From assembly GCF_900177425.1 (NCBI RefSeq), contig NZ_LT840184.1, forward strand, positions 1,329,487-1,393,486: DNA of 64,000 nt, given 5' to 3'. The notes beneath the pieces were generated by a model. That model did no database searches, was not told where the DNA came from, and saw only the letters and a program-made list of their open reading frames with translations. Position 1 is the stretch's first letter; every line of letters starts with the position of its first letter. The DNA is from Paenibacillus uliginis N3/975 (GTDB lineage: Bacteria; Bacillota; Bacilli; Paenibacillales; Paenibacillaceae). The position numbers were made by a program, and so were the translations under genes. Positions 1 to 8,904 of the stretch are shown here, piece by piece.

Positions 1-1
1 G

Positions 2-1138
2 CTGATGTTTATGGACATTTCATTTGTAAGCGATTACTTTGCGGTGATCGTTGTCCAGCTTGACAGCATTTTGAGGTTCAACGAGGAGCAAAGCGAGGAG
101 ATGTGGGCGCTCGCCAGATTTATCGTCTCCAACATCGGCATGGATATCATCCAAGAGCCGCATAAGGCTTTTGCCGTCGAGCTGGACCACGACCGGGTGG
201 CCTTGCTGAACAACTTTTCGTCGGAACAGCCCGAGAATGCGGAGCAGGTCATCAAGGAGATGTCTGAGTCGCTGAAAAACCTGATCGAGCAGCGGTTCAA
301 AATTGATATTACCGTGGCCGTCGGTCTTCCGCACGTCGGGGCGAAGAGCGTTGGCGAGAGTTATGCGGAAGCGGTAGCGGCACTTGAATACCGCATCATT
401 AAAGGCGGAGGGACGATTATCTACTTTCAGGATATTACGAACGTCCACTCGCATTATTACTATCCGATCGACATCGAGGTGCAGCTGATCAATTTCGTCC
501 GCAGCGGGGACATGGAAAATGTTCTTAAGCTGCTGGACACGATTTACATGATGAACTTTGAGTCAGGCAGCATTACGCCGGAATTCGGCAGATGCCTGTT
601 CTTTAACATCACAAGCACGTTTTTGAAGATCATCAATTCAACCGGGACGGACCAGCATGATATTTTAGGACGGGATATTGACCTTGTAAAGGATATTTTT
701 TCGTATGAGACCGCGGAGGGCATGCAGCAGCGCATCAAAAAACTGTATGAATTGCTGACCGAATCGCTTGTCACGGATCGTACCGATCATTGCATTCAGC
801 TGCTGCAGGATATGGAGCAATTTTTGGAGGAGAATTTCACGGACCCGAATATGGGCCTTGGCATGATGGCCGAACGCTTTGAGATGACGCCTCAATATGT
901 ATCTACTTTTTACAAAAAGCATAGCGGCATCAACCTTAGCGACTATATTGCCAGAAAAAGAATTGAGCTTGCCAAGCAGCATATGTGCGACAAGGACCTC
1001 ACCAACGCCCGGATCGCGCTGCTTGTCGGATATACAAGCGACGTTGTTTTTATCCGTGCCTTTAAAAAGCTTGAAGGGGTTACGCCGGGCAGGTACCGTG
1101 AGAACATGCTGTCTTATGCTTCCGATGACGTCGGATAA
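2..1138 (+). CDS. AraC-family transcriptional regulator, C-terminal part (5' end outside window)
   Basis: The reading frame is open to the left edge, so this is the C-terminal part (about 379 codons) of a longer protein. The last 100 residues form an AraC-type double helix-turn-helix, with the usual second-helix region GYTSDVVFIRAFKKLEGVTP. The middle contains a degenerate segment with an SYAEAVAALEYR stretch, typical of the large Paenibacillus regulators that also carry two membrane helices and an extracellular sensor. These proteins usually control neighbouring sugar ABC transporters, but the neighbour lies outside the window, so the ligand and target are unknown. Two hairpins with T-runs follow the stop codon. 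Confident for the family, weak for the role. Confidence 0.85.
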   Translation: MMFMDISFVSDYFAVIVVQLDSILRFNEEQSEEMWALARFIVSNIGMDIIQEPHKAFAVELDHDRVALLNNFSSEQPENAEQVIKEMSESLKNLIEQRFKIDITVAVGLPHVGAKSVGESYAEAVAALEYRIIKGGGTIIYFQDITNVHSHYYYPIDIEVQLINFVRSGDMENVLKLLDTIYMMNFESGSITPEFGRCLFFNITSTFLKIINSTGTDQHDILGRDIDLVKDIFSYETAEGMQQRIKKLYELLTESLVTDRTDHCIQLLQDMEQFLEENFTDPNMGLGMMAERFEMTPQYVSTFYKKHSGINLSDYIARKRIELAKQHMCDKDLTNARIALLVGYTSDVVFIRAFKKLEGVTPGRYRENMLSYASDDVG

Positions 1139-1226
1139 TGGGATGCCATTGTTCTGCTTTGCAGATTCCGGCAATGAGGTGTGGCATCTGCCATTTGGTG
1201 CTAATGTTGCGTTTTTTTCGATCAGC

Positions 1227-1282
1227 AAAAAAAAAAGGAGGCAGTTTCCTTGGGAATTCCCAAAGAAACAGCCTCCTTTTTT
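1227..1282. terminator. Rho-independent terminator, bidirectional
   Basis: A long inverted repeat, AAGGAGGCAGTTTC paired with GAAACAGCCTCCTT (one mismatch), has an A-run on its left and a T-run on its right. It can end the AraC gene on the plus strand and the rhodanese gene on the minus strand. Confidence 0.8.
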
Positions 1283-1290
1283 GTACCTTG

Positions 1291-1325
1291 AGAGCCCACG
1301 TCTGAAGCGGGCTCTTTGTTTTTAT
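1291..1325 (+). terminator. Second hairpin with T-run
   Basis: AGAGCCC pairs with GGGCTCT and is followed by TTGTTTTT on the plus strand. It lies directly behind the first terminator and touches the stop codon of the convergent rhodanese gene. It is probably a backup terminator. Confidence 0.55.
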
Positions 1326-2158
1326 TCCTCTCCCGTTGCAATCGGATTGTCCTCATACGAGATCCAATCGCTCCAGCTGCCCCCGTACAGCTTCACATTC
1401 GTGAAGCCTGCTTCTTCCAGAGCGAGCACGTTCGGGCAAGCAGAGACGCCGGATCCGCAGTACACAATTACATCCTTATCCTTCGGAACGTCGTGGAAGC
1501 GCTGCAGAATTTCCTCGATGCTGATCCAGCGTCCTTGTTCATTCAAAAGCTCTTTCCAAAAGTAATTCACAGCTCCTGGGATGTGACCAGCGACGGGATC
1601 AATGGGCTCCTCGACGCCCTCATAACGGCGTTGTTCCCGGGAATCGATGAGATAAGCCGATCCGTTGTTGATTGCTTGTATGACGTCCTCAACATCCACC
1701 AGCATGGTCTGCTGGATTTCCGGTTCATAACGGACCGGAATGACGACCGGTGTTTCTGCCGTCACCGGGTAACTCGCGTTCTTCCACGCCGAGAACCCTT
1801 GATCCATAATATAAACGTTCTGGTGCCCCGTATATTTCAACATCCACCAAAGCCGGCTGGCTACCATGCCGCTCTGATCATCGTATATGACAACACGTTT
1901 TTCTTTATCGATGCCTGCATGGCCGAGCTTCCCGGCAAATACGTTCATGTCCGGCAAGGGATGGCGTCCGCCATGCGATGAAAGGGGGGATGAGAGGTCT
2001 TTATCCAAATCCAAGTATACTGCGCGTGGAATATGCCCCTCCTTGTAACCCTGCCTTCCGGTTTCGGGCTGCCCTAATGTAAAACGGCAGTCAACAATGA
2101 CCAGGTCCGGTTCAAACATTCGGGCAAGGAGCCACTTCATGGATACAATATATTTCAT
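1322..2158 (-). CDS. Sulfurtransferase with two rhodanese domains
   Basis: The 278-residue protein has two rhodanese domains in tandem. The N-terminal domain (about 20-125) is inactive and the C-terminal domain (about 155-275) carries the active cysteine C234 in the loop CGSGVSA, the signature of thiosulfate or 3-mercaptopyruvate sulfurtransferases. It should move sulfane sulfur to an acceptor such as cyanide or thioredoxin in the cytoplasm. The start chosen is the ATG giving MKYIVSMKWL, behind AAAGGCGGT. A longer reading would run through the upstream SEC-C gene and has no family support. It lies 43 bases behind the SEC-C gene and is probably co-transcribed with it. Confidence 0.88.
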   Translation of the reverse strand: MKYIVSMKWLLARMFEPDLVIVDCRFTLGQPETGRQGYKEGHIPRAVYLDLDKDLSSPLSSHGGRHPLPDMNVFAGKLGHAGIDKEKRVVIYDDQSGMVASRLWWMLKYTGHQNVYIMDQGFSAWKNASYPVTAETPVVIPVRYEPEIQQTMLVDVEDVIQAINNGSAYLIDSREQRRYEGVEEPIDPVAGHIPGAVNYFWKELLNEQGRWISIEEILQRFHDVPKDKDVIVYCGSGVSACPNVLALEEAGFTNVKLYGGSWSDWISYEDNPIATGEE

Positions 2159-2201
2159 AAAGAAAGGCACCGCCTTTGCTGAAATGTACATGGGATTTAT
2201 A

Positions 2202-2711
2202 TTAAGCTGCAGCCAGCTGCTCCATGAATTGGTTGAGTTGACCGAAAGATTTGGATAGAGTAGTGGCCGCCACTTCATGTTTGGTAGCAAGCTCGGTTTG
2301 AGTGACAGGAATATCGAGCGCACGTGTGTACAGCTGATCCAAAGCTGCCTTAAAGCCGCCCGGTTTGCGGAAACGCGGGGACTCCTTCATACAGAAGCCG
2401 TTCCAGAGAATGAGCACGTTAAAAAGAACGACCATTTTTTCTTTCTCATTGAACTCATAATCGTTGTATAACTGCGGGAATAGTTCTTCCGCCAACTCGC
2501 GGTAAGAATCATTGTCCCATTTCATTTCCCGAAGCGAAGCCAAGAACTCCGTTAACGTAGACGGTGCGTTCAGCATAGCCTGCTTCTCTTCATGGGAAGG
2601 TTCGATATGATGGGGTTGTCTTTCTGCCTCGCGGTCTTTCTCAAGACAACATTTTTTGTATTTTTTGCCGCTGCCGCAGTGACAGGCATCATTTCTACCT
2701 ATCTTGTTCAA
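2202..2711 (-). CDS. SEC-C zinc-binding motif protein
   Basis: The N-terminus reads NKIGRNDACHCGSGKKYKKC, the SEC-C metal-binding motif (Cys-x-Cys then Cys-Cys/His) found at the end of SecA and in many stand-alone proteins. The remaining 145 residues are helical and not recognised, so the function is unknown; zinc binding is the only safe statement. A GTG three codons upstream abuts the ribosome site AGGAGTGAG with no spacing. The TTG at 2711 sits at proper distance and gives the usual N-terminus, so it was chosen. It is the first gene of a likely two-gene unit with the rhodanese. Confidence 0.75.
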   Translation of the reverse strand: MNKIGRNDACHCGSGKKYKKCCLEKDREAERQPHHIEPSHEEKQAMLNAPSTLTEFLASLREMKWDNDSYRELAEELFPQLYNDYEFNEKEKMVVLFNVLILWNGFCMKESPRFRKPGGFKAALDQLYTRALDIPVTQTELATKHEVAATTLSKSFGQLNQFMEQLAAA

Positions 2712-2856
2712 AAAACTCACTCCTCAAATGGTTGTTTAACGGATAGTTAATTATTACTCATCTATATCATCATAAAAGATAATATAAAATTTGACCACCT
2801 GTTGAACTGGGATTACCCTGTATTTTCGATAATTTCTTATAAAAAAAGACAAAATT

Positions 2857-2897
2857 AAGGCTTATTCCCTTCTTTGAAAGAGAAGGGAATAAGCCTT
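2857..2897 (-). terminator. Terminator behind the acyltransferase gene
   Basis: A perfect 17-bp stem (AAGGCTTATTCCCTTCT with its complement) has a 7-base loop, and on the minus strand is followed by AATTTTGTCTTTTTTT. It lies 50 bases past the stop of the OatA-like gene. Confidence 0.85.
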
Positions 2898-2947
2898 TTG
2901 GGTGAATTAACCATGTTCTTCTATTCAACAGGTATAAGTGCGAGTGT

Positions 2948-5065
2948 TTACTTTTTAATGGCATTCATAATAAGAGAGGTGTATGCAGCAGCTCCTTCAG
3001 GCTCCAGATGTACACGGTCTGATCTGAAATATTCGGGATGATCCTTACTTGCAGCATACCAATCCACAAGCGTGGTATTCGTGAACTTCTTGCTGGTCTC
3101 AGCCAGCATGGTGTTTACGTTGCGCTCCCAGTCTCTTGGAACTTTAGTGTTTACAAGAATTACTTGTTTGGCCGTGCTCAAGGAACTGAGCAGAGACTTC
3201 AAATCCTTCTCAGCAAAAGCTCCGTTCGTTCCCAGGCCAATGATTACGACCCCGTTCAGCCGTCCTTTGGCTTTTAGCCCTGGGATTAGCTCATCCGCCT
3301 GATACATTTGCCGGCCGATCTTGGCATCAATCATTATTCCGGGAAGCTGTTTTTGCAGATAAGGCGTGACACCGACCATTACAGAATCGCCTATCGCTGT
3401 GACGGATGATCCGTCCTGAGGCTTTTGGGTACCGCCGCCTGGCTGTTTCGAGTTGTTGGGTTTCTTGGCTGTACTATCCGATGGTTTGTTGCCTGGTATC
3501 TTGGATTTATCCGGATTCTCGGCAGGTTTTTCCTTTTCGGGTGTACCTGGTTTACCGGTAGACTCGTTTCCATTCTTGCTGCCATCGGGATTCTTAGCTG
3601 CTGGCTCTTTATGTACAGGATTTTCTGTTGGCACAGCTGCCTGGTCCTCTTCAGGATTCTGGTCAGGCTTGGGTTTCTTTACAGGTGTTGCTCCTTGATC
3701 TCCGGAAGTAGCCGTACTGTCCGGAGGGGTGTCATTACCTTGGGAAGGAGCTTCTATACTGTTATCCTGTTCTGGCTCTACAGCTGGATCAGCAGGGGGC
3801 ATAAGGACGTCCACGAGAGCTTCTTCGGATTCCTGAGCCGTTGTAGCACCGGAGACGCTTGTCATCATCCCTGCACAAAATATTCCGATCAACACAAGAG
3901 TGCTGCATGAAACGACCCAGCTTTTTAGAGAGAGCCGTCCCGGACGCCATTGTGGATGACGCACTTTTTGCCATAGTGTTTTAAGGGCTCCATGGCGAAT
4001 CGGCTCCTCAATGTACTTCCAGGATAGGGAGGCCAGAATAACGCTGGCTGCAACCTGCAAGGATGTGTGCAAGACGCTGTTCCCTATCGGGTTCCCGTCC
4101 GGACTTGTAAGGATAATAACTGGATAATGCCATAGGTAAATGCCGTAGGAACGGACACCGATCCATCGCAGCGGCTTACTCCCTAATATTTTGCCGAGCA
4201 GTGCTGCTGGATGAGCCAGGACAGCAACGACGACAGCTGAAGCAAGAGACAAAATGACCATACCGCCCTGATAAAGACTTGCATCATAGCGGTCTGTTTT
4301 CCACATCATGTACAAGACGAGGACGAGAGCGGCTGTTCCGGCGGTGTCCAGCCCCAGGCGAACGAAAGGTGAGGCATTGGAGGACCGCTTATAGCTGGGC
4401 CAAATAATGGCGAGACCGGCTCCGATCAGCAGTCCAAATGCACGGGTGTCTGTGCCGAAATATACGCGGCTTGGATCTCTGCCAGGCTCGTAAAGCAGTA
4501 CCATGGTTAACGCTGAAATACTAGCAAGGATGAAGATAAAGTACAACATTTGTCCTCGGCGTGGAAATACACGAAGACCGATCAGCATAATGAGCGGCCA
4601 TAAAAGATAAAACTGCTCTTCTACCGCCAGGGACCACATGTGTCCCAAGGGAGAAGGAGGGCCGAAGGATTCGAAATAAGATACGTCTTGAAATATAAAC
4701 TGCCAGTTGCTTATGTATGTGACTGCCGCTGTAACGTCTCCTCGGAGCGTCGACATTCGGGAGTGATCGAATAGAGTAACCCATGCAACAATGATGATAA
4801 GCATTGCGAACATGGCTGGAAGCAGCCGCCGGAATCTTCTGTACCAGAAATCTTTCAGGTCGAGTCTGCCATTTGTGCGCCACTGCGCTGCCAGTATATC
4901 TGTGATCAAGTAGCCGGAGAGCACGAAAAATATGCTAACTCCCAAGAAACCACCAGGGGCAAATTTAAGGCCCCAATGATAGCTCATGACGCCGATCAAC
5001 GCCAAAGCTCTAAGTCCATCCAGTCCCGGCATGTAGCGAGATTCTTTTTTCAATGGTTCAGGCAC
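2948..5065 (-). CDS. OatA-like membrane O-acetyltransferase with SGNH domain
   Basis: Residues 1-390 are an acyltransferase-3 domain of about ten membrane helices, opening with PGLDGLRALALIGV and carrying the FFVLSGYLIT segment. After a further membrane helix comes a long extracellular linker of about 140 residues rich in Pro, Lys, Asn, Glu and Asp. The C-terminal SGNH esterase domain (about 550-705) has GDSVMVG, GTNG and DRVHLEPEG, giving the Ser and Asp-x-x-His of the active site. The family O-acetylates peptidoglycan (OatA) or other envelope sugars, which gives lysozyme resistance. The start is a GTG behind AGGGGTGAT. The exact glycan is not shown by the sequence. Confidence 0.87.
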   Translation of the reverse strand: MPEPLKKESRYMPGLDGLRALALIGVMSYHWGLKFAPGGFLGVSIFFVLSGYLITDILAAQWRTNGRLDLKDFWYRRFRRLLPAMFAMLIIIVAWVTLFDHSRMSTLRGDVTAAVTYISNWQFIFQDVSYFESFGPPSPLGHMWSLAVEEQFYLLWPLIMLIGLRVFPRRGQMLYFIFILASISALTMVLLYEPGRDPSRVYFGTDTRAFGLLIGAGLAIIWPSYKRSSNASPFVRLGLDTAGTAALVLVLYMMWKTDRYDASLYQGGMVILSLASAVVVAVLAHPAALLGKILGSKPLRWIGVRSYGIYLWHYPVIILTSPDGNPIGNSVLHTSLQVAASVILASLSWKYIEEPIRHGALKTLWQKVRHPQWRPGRLSLKSWVVSCSTLVLIGIFCAGMMTSVSGATTAQESEEALVDVLMPPADPAVEPEQDNSIEAPSQGNDTPPDSTATSGDQGATPVKKPKPDQNPEEDQAAVPTENPVHKEPAAKNPDGSKNGNESTGKPGTPEKEKPAENPDKSKIPGNKPSDSTAKKPNNSKQPGGGTQKPQDGSSVTAIGDSVMVGVTPYLQKQLPGIMIDAKIGRQMYQADELIPGLKAKGRLNGVVIIGLGTNGAFAEKDLKSLLSSLSTAKQVILVNTKVPRDWERNVNTMLAETSKKFTNTTLVDWYAASKDHPEYFRSDRVHLEPEGAAAYTSLIMNAIKK

Positions 5066-5162
5066 AGGTTATCACCCCTGCCTTGCACGAATTACGGAAG
5101 TTTTTGTCGTAAAAAAACCGGTTTGCCGCAGTGAAGTTCATATTCACAAACGTCTGGGTGCT

Positions 5163-5168
5163 ATTATA
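5163..5168 (-). promoter_or_regulatory. Candidate -10 element upstream of the OatA-like gene
   Basis: The minus strand reads CTTGTATAATAGCA about 100 bases before the GTG start, a consensus TATAAT. There is no good -35 at 16-18 bases. The stretch 5066-5450 otherwise holds no gene. Confidence 0.35.
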
Positions 5169-5399
5169 CAAGAAAGTCATTTGGAACATGTTTAAACCTT
5201 CCCTTTCCAAAACAAGATGTCGTAGGTTAATACTAGCACCGCTGGAAAAAAAGTAGGTGACAAAAAGGTAAACCTGAGGAAACATATCGATGTCAATAAA
5301 AAGACAGAATTTTAACTAACCCTCATGTCGAAAAAAAACGAAAGGTAGAAAGAGGTGTCGGCTCGTTGTTAACTACCGTCTGCAGCTCCATAAAGAAGA

Positions 5400-5418
5400 G
5401 GAGGTGTCTGTAACCTCC
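5400..5418 (-). terminator. Weak hairpin behind yhbH
   Basis: GGAGGT pairs with ACCTCC across a 7-base loop, followed on the minus strand by TCTTCTTTA. The stem is short and the U-tract is broken, so it is only a possible terminator for yhbH. Confidence 0.35.
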
Positions 5419-5450
5419 CCCGTAGCCTTTAATGTGTATTCCAATAATTA

Positions 5451-6611
5451 CTAGCTAATAGCCCCCTCCTTTTTTTTGAAAAAAGTTTTGAGTGCCTCGT
5501 AAACCTCGCCTTTGTCCTTGATCACATGGTATAAAAACTGATCCATTTTTATGTTCTTATACGCTGACATCAGCGTGCTGCTGCGGTTGTACTGGTTGAC
5601 TTCGCCATACCCGAACATATTACTTACTTTGAGAAGCTCACCGATCAGCTTAACACATCGTTCATTATCTGAGGTCAGGTTGTCGCCATCCGAGAAATGA
5701 AAGGGATAGATGTTGTATTTGGAAGAGGGATAGCGTGAGTGGATAATATCGAGTGCCTTAATGTAAGCCGAAGAACAGATTGTACCTCCGCTCTCACCAC
5801 GTGTGAAAAAATCCTGCTCGGTTACTTCTTTGGCTTCCGTATGGTGTGCGATGAACACAATTTCAACTTTTTCGTACTGCCGGCGAAGGAAACGTGTCAT
5901 CCAGAAGAAGAAGCTGCGGGCACAATACTTCTCGAAGGAGCCCATCGATCCTGATGTATCCATCATGGCAATGATCACTGCATTAGACTCGGGAATGACC
6001 GTGTCATCCCACGTTTTATAACGCAGATCGTCAGGACTGATGTGATGAATACCTGGATTGCCTGTTGTAGCATTACGGCGGAGATTTTCCAGAATCGTTC
6101 TCTTTTTATCGATATTAGACATGATGCCTTTTTTACGAATATCGTTGAAGACGATGGAATGCGTTTCGATCTGCTCTTTATCCTTGGGCTGAAGCAGCGG
6201 GAGCTCGAGTTCTTCGAACAGCATGTTTTCAAGCTCTTCGATACTGACCTCTGTCTCCACCACATCCTGACCCGGCTGGTCTCCGGCCTTCTCTCCCTTT
6301 CCGGGTGCCTGTTGTGAAGGATCGCGGCCGAGAACGTCACCAACCTGGCTGTCACCGTCTCCCTGCCCAACATGCTTTTGCTTCTGGTAATTATAAATGA
6401 ACCGGTACTCGTCAAGGCTGCGGATCGGTACTTTGATAATCTGCTTACCATCCGAGAGAATAATGTTCTCCTCTGTGATGAGATCAGGCAGGTTCTGCTT
6501 GATTACTTCCTTGATCTTACGTTGATGGCGAACCTGGTCCTGGTAGCCTTTGCGGTGGAGCGACCAATCTTCACGGGATACGACGAACGACAGGGCATCT
6601 TCGTTTTTCAC
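5451..6611 (-). CDS. yhbH: Sporulation protein YhbH (DUF444)
   Basis: The 386-residue protein belongs to the DUF444 family (YhbH in Bacillus, YeaH in enterobacteria). The C-terminal half is a von Willebrand A-like domain with the metal site DTSGSMGS at 218-225. Residues 80-120 are a Gly/Asp/Gln-rich loop. In Bacillus yhbH is made in the mother cell during sporulation, and the protein works with the PrkA kinase in many genomes. No prkA is in this window. The start is a GTG behind GGGAGGTG. I could not find a convincing sigma-E promoter upstream. Confidence 0.92.
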   Translation of the reverse strand: MKNEDALSFVVSREDWSLHRKGYQDQVRHQRKIKEVIKQNLPDLITEENIILSDGKQIIKVPIRSLDEYRFIYNYQKQKHVGQGDGDSQVGDVLGRDPSQQAPGKGEKAGDQPGQDVVETEVSIEELENMLFEELELPLLQPKDKEQIETHSIVFNDIRKKGIMSNIDKKRTILENLRRNATTGNPGIHHISPDDLRYKTWDDTVIPESNAVIIAMMDTSGSMGSFEKYCARSFFFWMTRFLRRQYEKVEIVFIAHHTEAKEVTEQDFFTRGESGGTICSSAYIKALDIIHSRYPSSKYNIYPFHFSDGDNLTSDNERCVKLIGELLKVSNMFGYGEVNQYNRSSTLMSAYKNIKMDQFLYHVIKDKGEVYEALKTFFKKKEGAIS

Positions 6612-6752
6612 GGACAGGCACCTCCCACTTTCGGCCTATGCCTAATACGGTCATAAGGTCTGTAGTATTTCATTATATTCTCGCAAGCGGTTGTTATGTG
6701 AGTGTGGATGGCTGGGAACCCGGTTTTCAGCTTGGTCTATTTTTGAATAACG

Positions 6753-6804
6753 AAAGAGCCTGCGACAGCTCACATGATGTGTAAACTGTGACAGGCCCTT
6801 TTAA
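6753..6804 (-). terminator. Terminator behind the DUF350 gene
   Basis: An imperfect inverted repeat (AAGGGCCTGTCACAG against the complement of AAGAGCCTGCGACAG) lies just past the stop, followed on the minus strand by CTCTTTCGTTATTC. It closes the five-gene unit 6820-10416. Confidence 0.6.
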
Positions 6805-6819
6805 TAAAATGCATACTCT

Positions 6820-7224
6820 TTACATTAAGAAAGTGCCTACTACGATGGAAACCCCGATGATGATCGAACGTAGAAGCTGGGCGACCGCCATATTGCCCTT
6901 CGCGATTTCTTCGCAAACTTTAAATTGCGGCGTGATCCAGTCAAAGATGAGATATACGAGACAGAGAATGGCCATTCCGATCAGTGACCAAATGATCATC
7001 TGCAACCAGGAATGCGAACTGTAGGATACCATGGCAACGATGATACAGAGACCAAGCAACTTGCTTCCCATATAAAGACCTGCTGCCGTATTTCCTCCCG
7101 TGATTTCTTTGCGGTCGTCAAAACGTGTCAGAGAACTAAACACGAAATAGCCAATGATAAGTACACCAAGAATAATGCCTAGACCGATGATGACATTGAG
7201 TAGATTTAACCCGAAATTTTGCAA
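6820..7224 (-). CDS. DUF350 family membrane protein (YjfL-like)
   Basis: A 134-residue protein with four predicted membrane helices (about 7-31, 46-66, 73-95, 112-133) and the Asp/Glu-Gly-Asn segment ITGGNTAAGLYMG between the first two. This is the DUF350 family, whose enterobacterial member YjfL sits beside the ATP-grasp protein YjfC. Its biochemical role is unknown. It is the last gene of a run of five minus-strand genes with almost no spacing. The start is TTG behind a full AAAGGAGGAG ribosome site, with no ATG at a suitable distance. Confidence 0.85.
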   Translation of the reverse strand: MQNFGLNLLNVIIGLGIILGVLIIGYFVFSSLTRFDDRKEITGGNTAAGLYMGSKLLGLCIIVAMVSYSSHSWLQMIIWSLIGMAILCLVYLIFDWITPQFKVCEEIAKGNMAVAQLLRSIIIGVSIVVGTFLM

Positions 7225-7254
7225 AAAGAAGCTCCTCCTTTAAGTTGATGAAAT

Positions 7255-8601
7255 TTATTCTTCAGGTGCGAAGATGGCTGCAGGAAGGTAGTAAGCATCG
7301 TCTCCGGTAACCTTTCCTCCTATTCTGGATAAAACGCCGCCGAAGCGGCCGCCCACTACGAAAGCTCCCGTTAGGAGACGACCGCTGTACACACCTTCTT
7401 CTGTTTCGACCTCTGCCGAAGGCATAGTCCAGTATTGTTGATAAATCTTTGGTTGATCGCTGTAATACGCCAGAATGTCCGCGTCTTCCTCTGAATCGTG
7501 ATTACTGTCGGTCGATGAAGGTGCATTAGCATCTTTTTTCTGACTCCCATGAAGCGAGGTTCCTTTCCCTTCACGGCCCCAATAGCTTTTGGCAACATAC
7601 GGTAAATTCTGCAGCTTAAAGGGCTCAGGACTAAAATAGGTGGGCAAACAGTACGTTGAAATAATCTCAAGTTCTTCAGGTTCAAACAATGTGAATCCAC
7701 AGTAATCAGCGGTCTGATGATTTCGCTCATACAGCGACCAAAGTGTCGCGAGAAACCCTTTGCTCTGCAAAATGAAATTTTGCGGCGGATTGATTAATCC
7801 GATCTTGCCCGCAGATGCCAACTCCAACAGTGCTTCACCGACATTGAGACCCGAGGTCTCATCCCGGTCCTGTGTCAGATACTCAAGCGGGTAAAGCCGG
7901 TACCAAATGTCGATTTGGCGTCCGTTATGGTAAAGGCCTTTACCTGGTATGATGTCCAGCTCCTCCAGAGGAGCATAGTGAGCAGGAACGTTCATTCTAC
8001 GCAGCTGCTCCATCAGATAGAGCGTATTGAAGCGGTCCTCAGGATGCCAATCATAGCAGCTGAATGTAACGGATTTCTCAAGTCCTCGAGCTTTATAAAA
8101 TTCGGCGAAGGCAGCTAATTCTTCCCCCAACAGCTCTTGCAGGTTAACCGAAGGGCCTTTCCATGATGTATGTCGTTTAAGAATCTGCCCCTCAAGGTAA
8201 GCAGACTCCGGAATACCTGTCGGTGTGTCGGCATTGTTCTCGATCATTTTCATCCCTTGCGGTCCGAGGATCCAATCCTGCCTGGTTATTCCGCCTAACG
8301 GAATTTCTTCACGGATAAGCGGCAGAAGAGAGGGGGGGATGTCGAGCTGCCGGATCAGATAGCTATCTGGCATGTACCGTTGTACAAAACGCATGGTTTT
8401 ACGGAATATGGCATCCATCGCTTCTGATGCGGTGCTCAGCTCTGATATTTCTCCAGGACTGTATAGAGCGATAGAAGGGAGGCAGTAGGCCTTTTCGTAC
8501 ATACGGTGATATGACACGATGTTGGAGGTTTCGCCACCGTATACGTCCTCCTGAGTGCTGCCAAGAGGATGTATAGGCCATAATGAATCAGTCATCGTCA
8601 A
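7255..8601 (-). CDS. Glutathionylspermidine synthase-like ATP-grasp ligase (YgiC/YjfC family)
   Basis: The 448-residue protein matches the ATP-grasp half of glutathionylspermidine synthase. Visible motifs are MIENNADTPTG, YWGREGKG, IYQQYW and GGRFGGVLSRIGG. There is no amidase domain, so it resembles E. coli YgiC/YjfC, not the two-domain GspS. The chemistry should be ATP-driven amide bond formation, but the substrates are not known for this branch. A Ser/Asp/Glu/Asn-rich insert of about 25 residues interrupts the ATP-grasp fold near 350-372. Start: the TTG at 8601 abuts the stop of the lipoprotein gene; an ATG two codons later (8595) fits the GGAGG site slightly better. The tight coupling to a Gly-tailed lipoprotein suggests that protein as partner or substrate (inference). 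Confidence 0.85.
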   Translation of the reverse strand: MTMTDSLWPIHPLGSTQEDVYGGETSNIVSYHRMYEKAYCLPSIALYSPGEISELSTASEAMDAIFRKTMRFVQRYMPDSYLIRQLDIPPSLLPLIREEIPLGGITRQDWILGPQGMKMIENNADTPTGIPESAYLEGQILKRHTSWKGPSVNLQELLGEELAAFAEFYKARGLEKSVTFSCYDWHPEDRFNTLYLMEQLRRMNVPAHYAPLEELDIIPGKGLYHNGRQIDIWYRLYPLEYLTQDRDETSGLNVGEALLELASAGKIGLINPPQNFILQSKGFLATLWSLYERNHQTADYCGFTLFEPEELEIISTYCLPTYFSPEPFKLQNLPYVAKSYWGREGKGTSLHGSQKKDANAPSSTDSNHDSEEDADILAYYSDQPKIYQQYWTMPSAEVETEEGVYSGRLLTGAFVVGGRFGGVLSRIGGKVTGDDAYYLPAAIFAPEE

Positions 8602-8904
8602 TCAGCCTCCTGATCTTACACCGCTCGAGCCGCCGCTGCCGAATCCTGAATGGCTTTTTGAAGAACGGATCGAATCACTTTGAGAACGGGTAAGAGGTGT
8701 GCCTTTACCGTGATAAACTCCGGATCCACCGTTATAGTAATAATAGCCGCCGGATGAATCATATTCGCAGTATTCAATATTGGGATCACAGTCATCATAA
8801 TAGTTGTCCCCGCATCCGGTTAAGGTCGCCGGAACAGCCAGCATTAAAGCAAAAGCCGCTAATCTCATTTTTGAACCGGGGGCCATGTCGTTATTGTTCA
8901 TCAC
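8602..8904 (-). CDS. Small lipoprotein with Tyr/Asp-rich body and Gly/Ser tail
   Basis: About 100 residues: a signal peptide ending in a lipobox (LTGC, Cys near 31), then an acidic Tyr-rich stretch (CGDNYYDDCDPN, GGYYYYNGG), then a Ser/Gly tail ending SSGVRSGG. It should be anchored to the outer face of the membrane. The arrangement recalls the DUF1190 proteins YgiB/YjfM, which precede YgiC/YjfC in enterobacteria and also end in a Ser/Gly tail; I cannot prove homology. It overlaps the end of the gene before it by 14 bases, and its TGA is followed directly by the start of the ATP-grasp gene, so the three are translationally coupled. GTG (8904) and ATG (8901) starts are both possible behind AAGGAGGC. 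Confidence 0.7.
   Translation of the reverse strand: MMNNNDMAPGSKMRLAAFALMLAVPATLTGCGDNYYDDCDPNIEYCEYDSSGGYYYYNGGSGVYHGKGTPLTRSQSDSIRSSKSHSGFGSGGSSGVRSGG

Noticed and set aside
897..1981. Plus-strand frames across the rhodanese gene
   Set aside because: They run through two terminators and over a conserved minus-strand gene.
2159..2323. Extension of the rhodanese gene upstream to 2323
   Set aside because: It overlaps the SEC-C coding region, has no homology and no ribosome site; the ATG at 2158 gives the family N-terminus.
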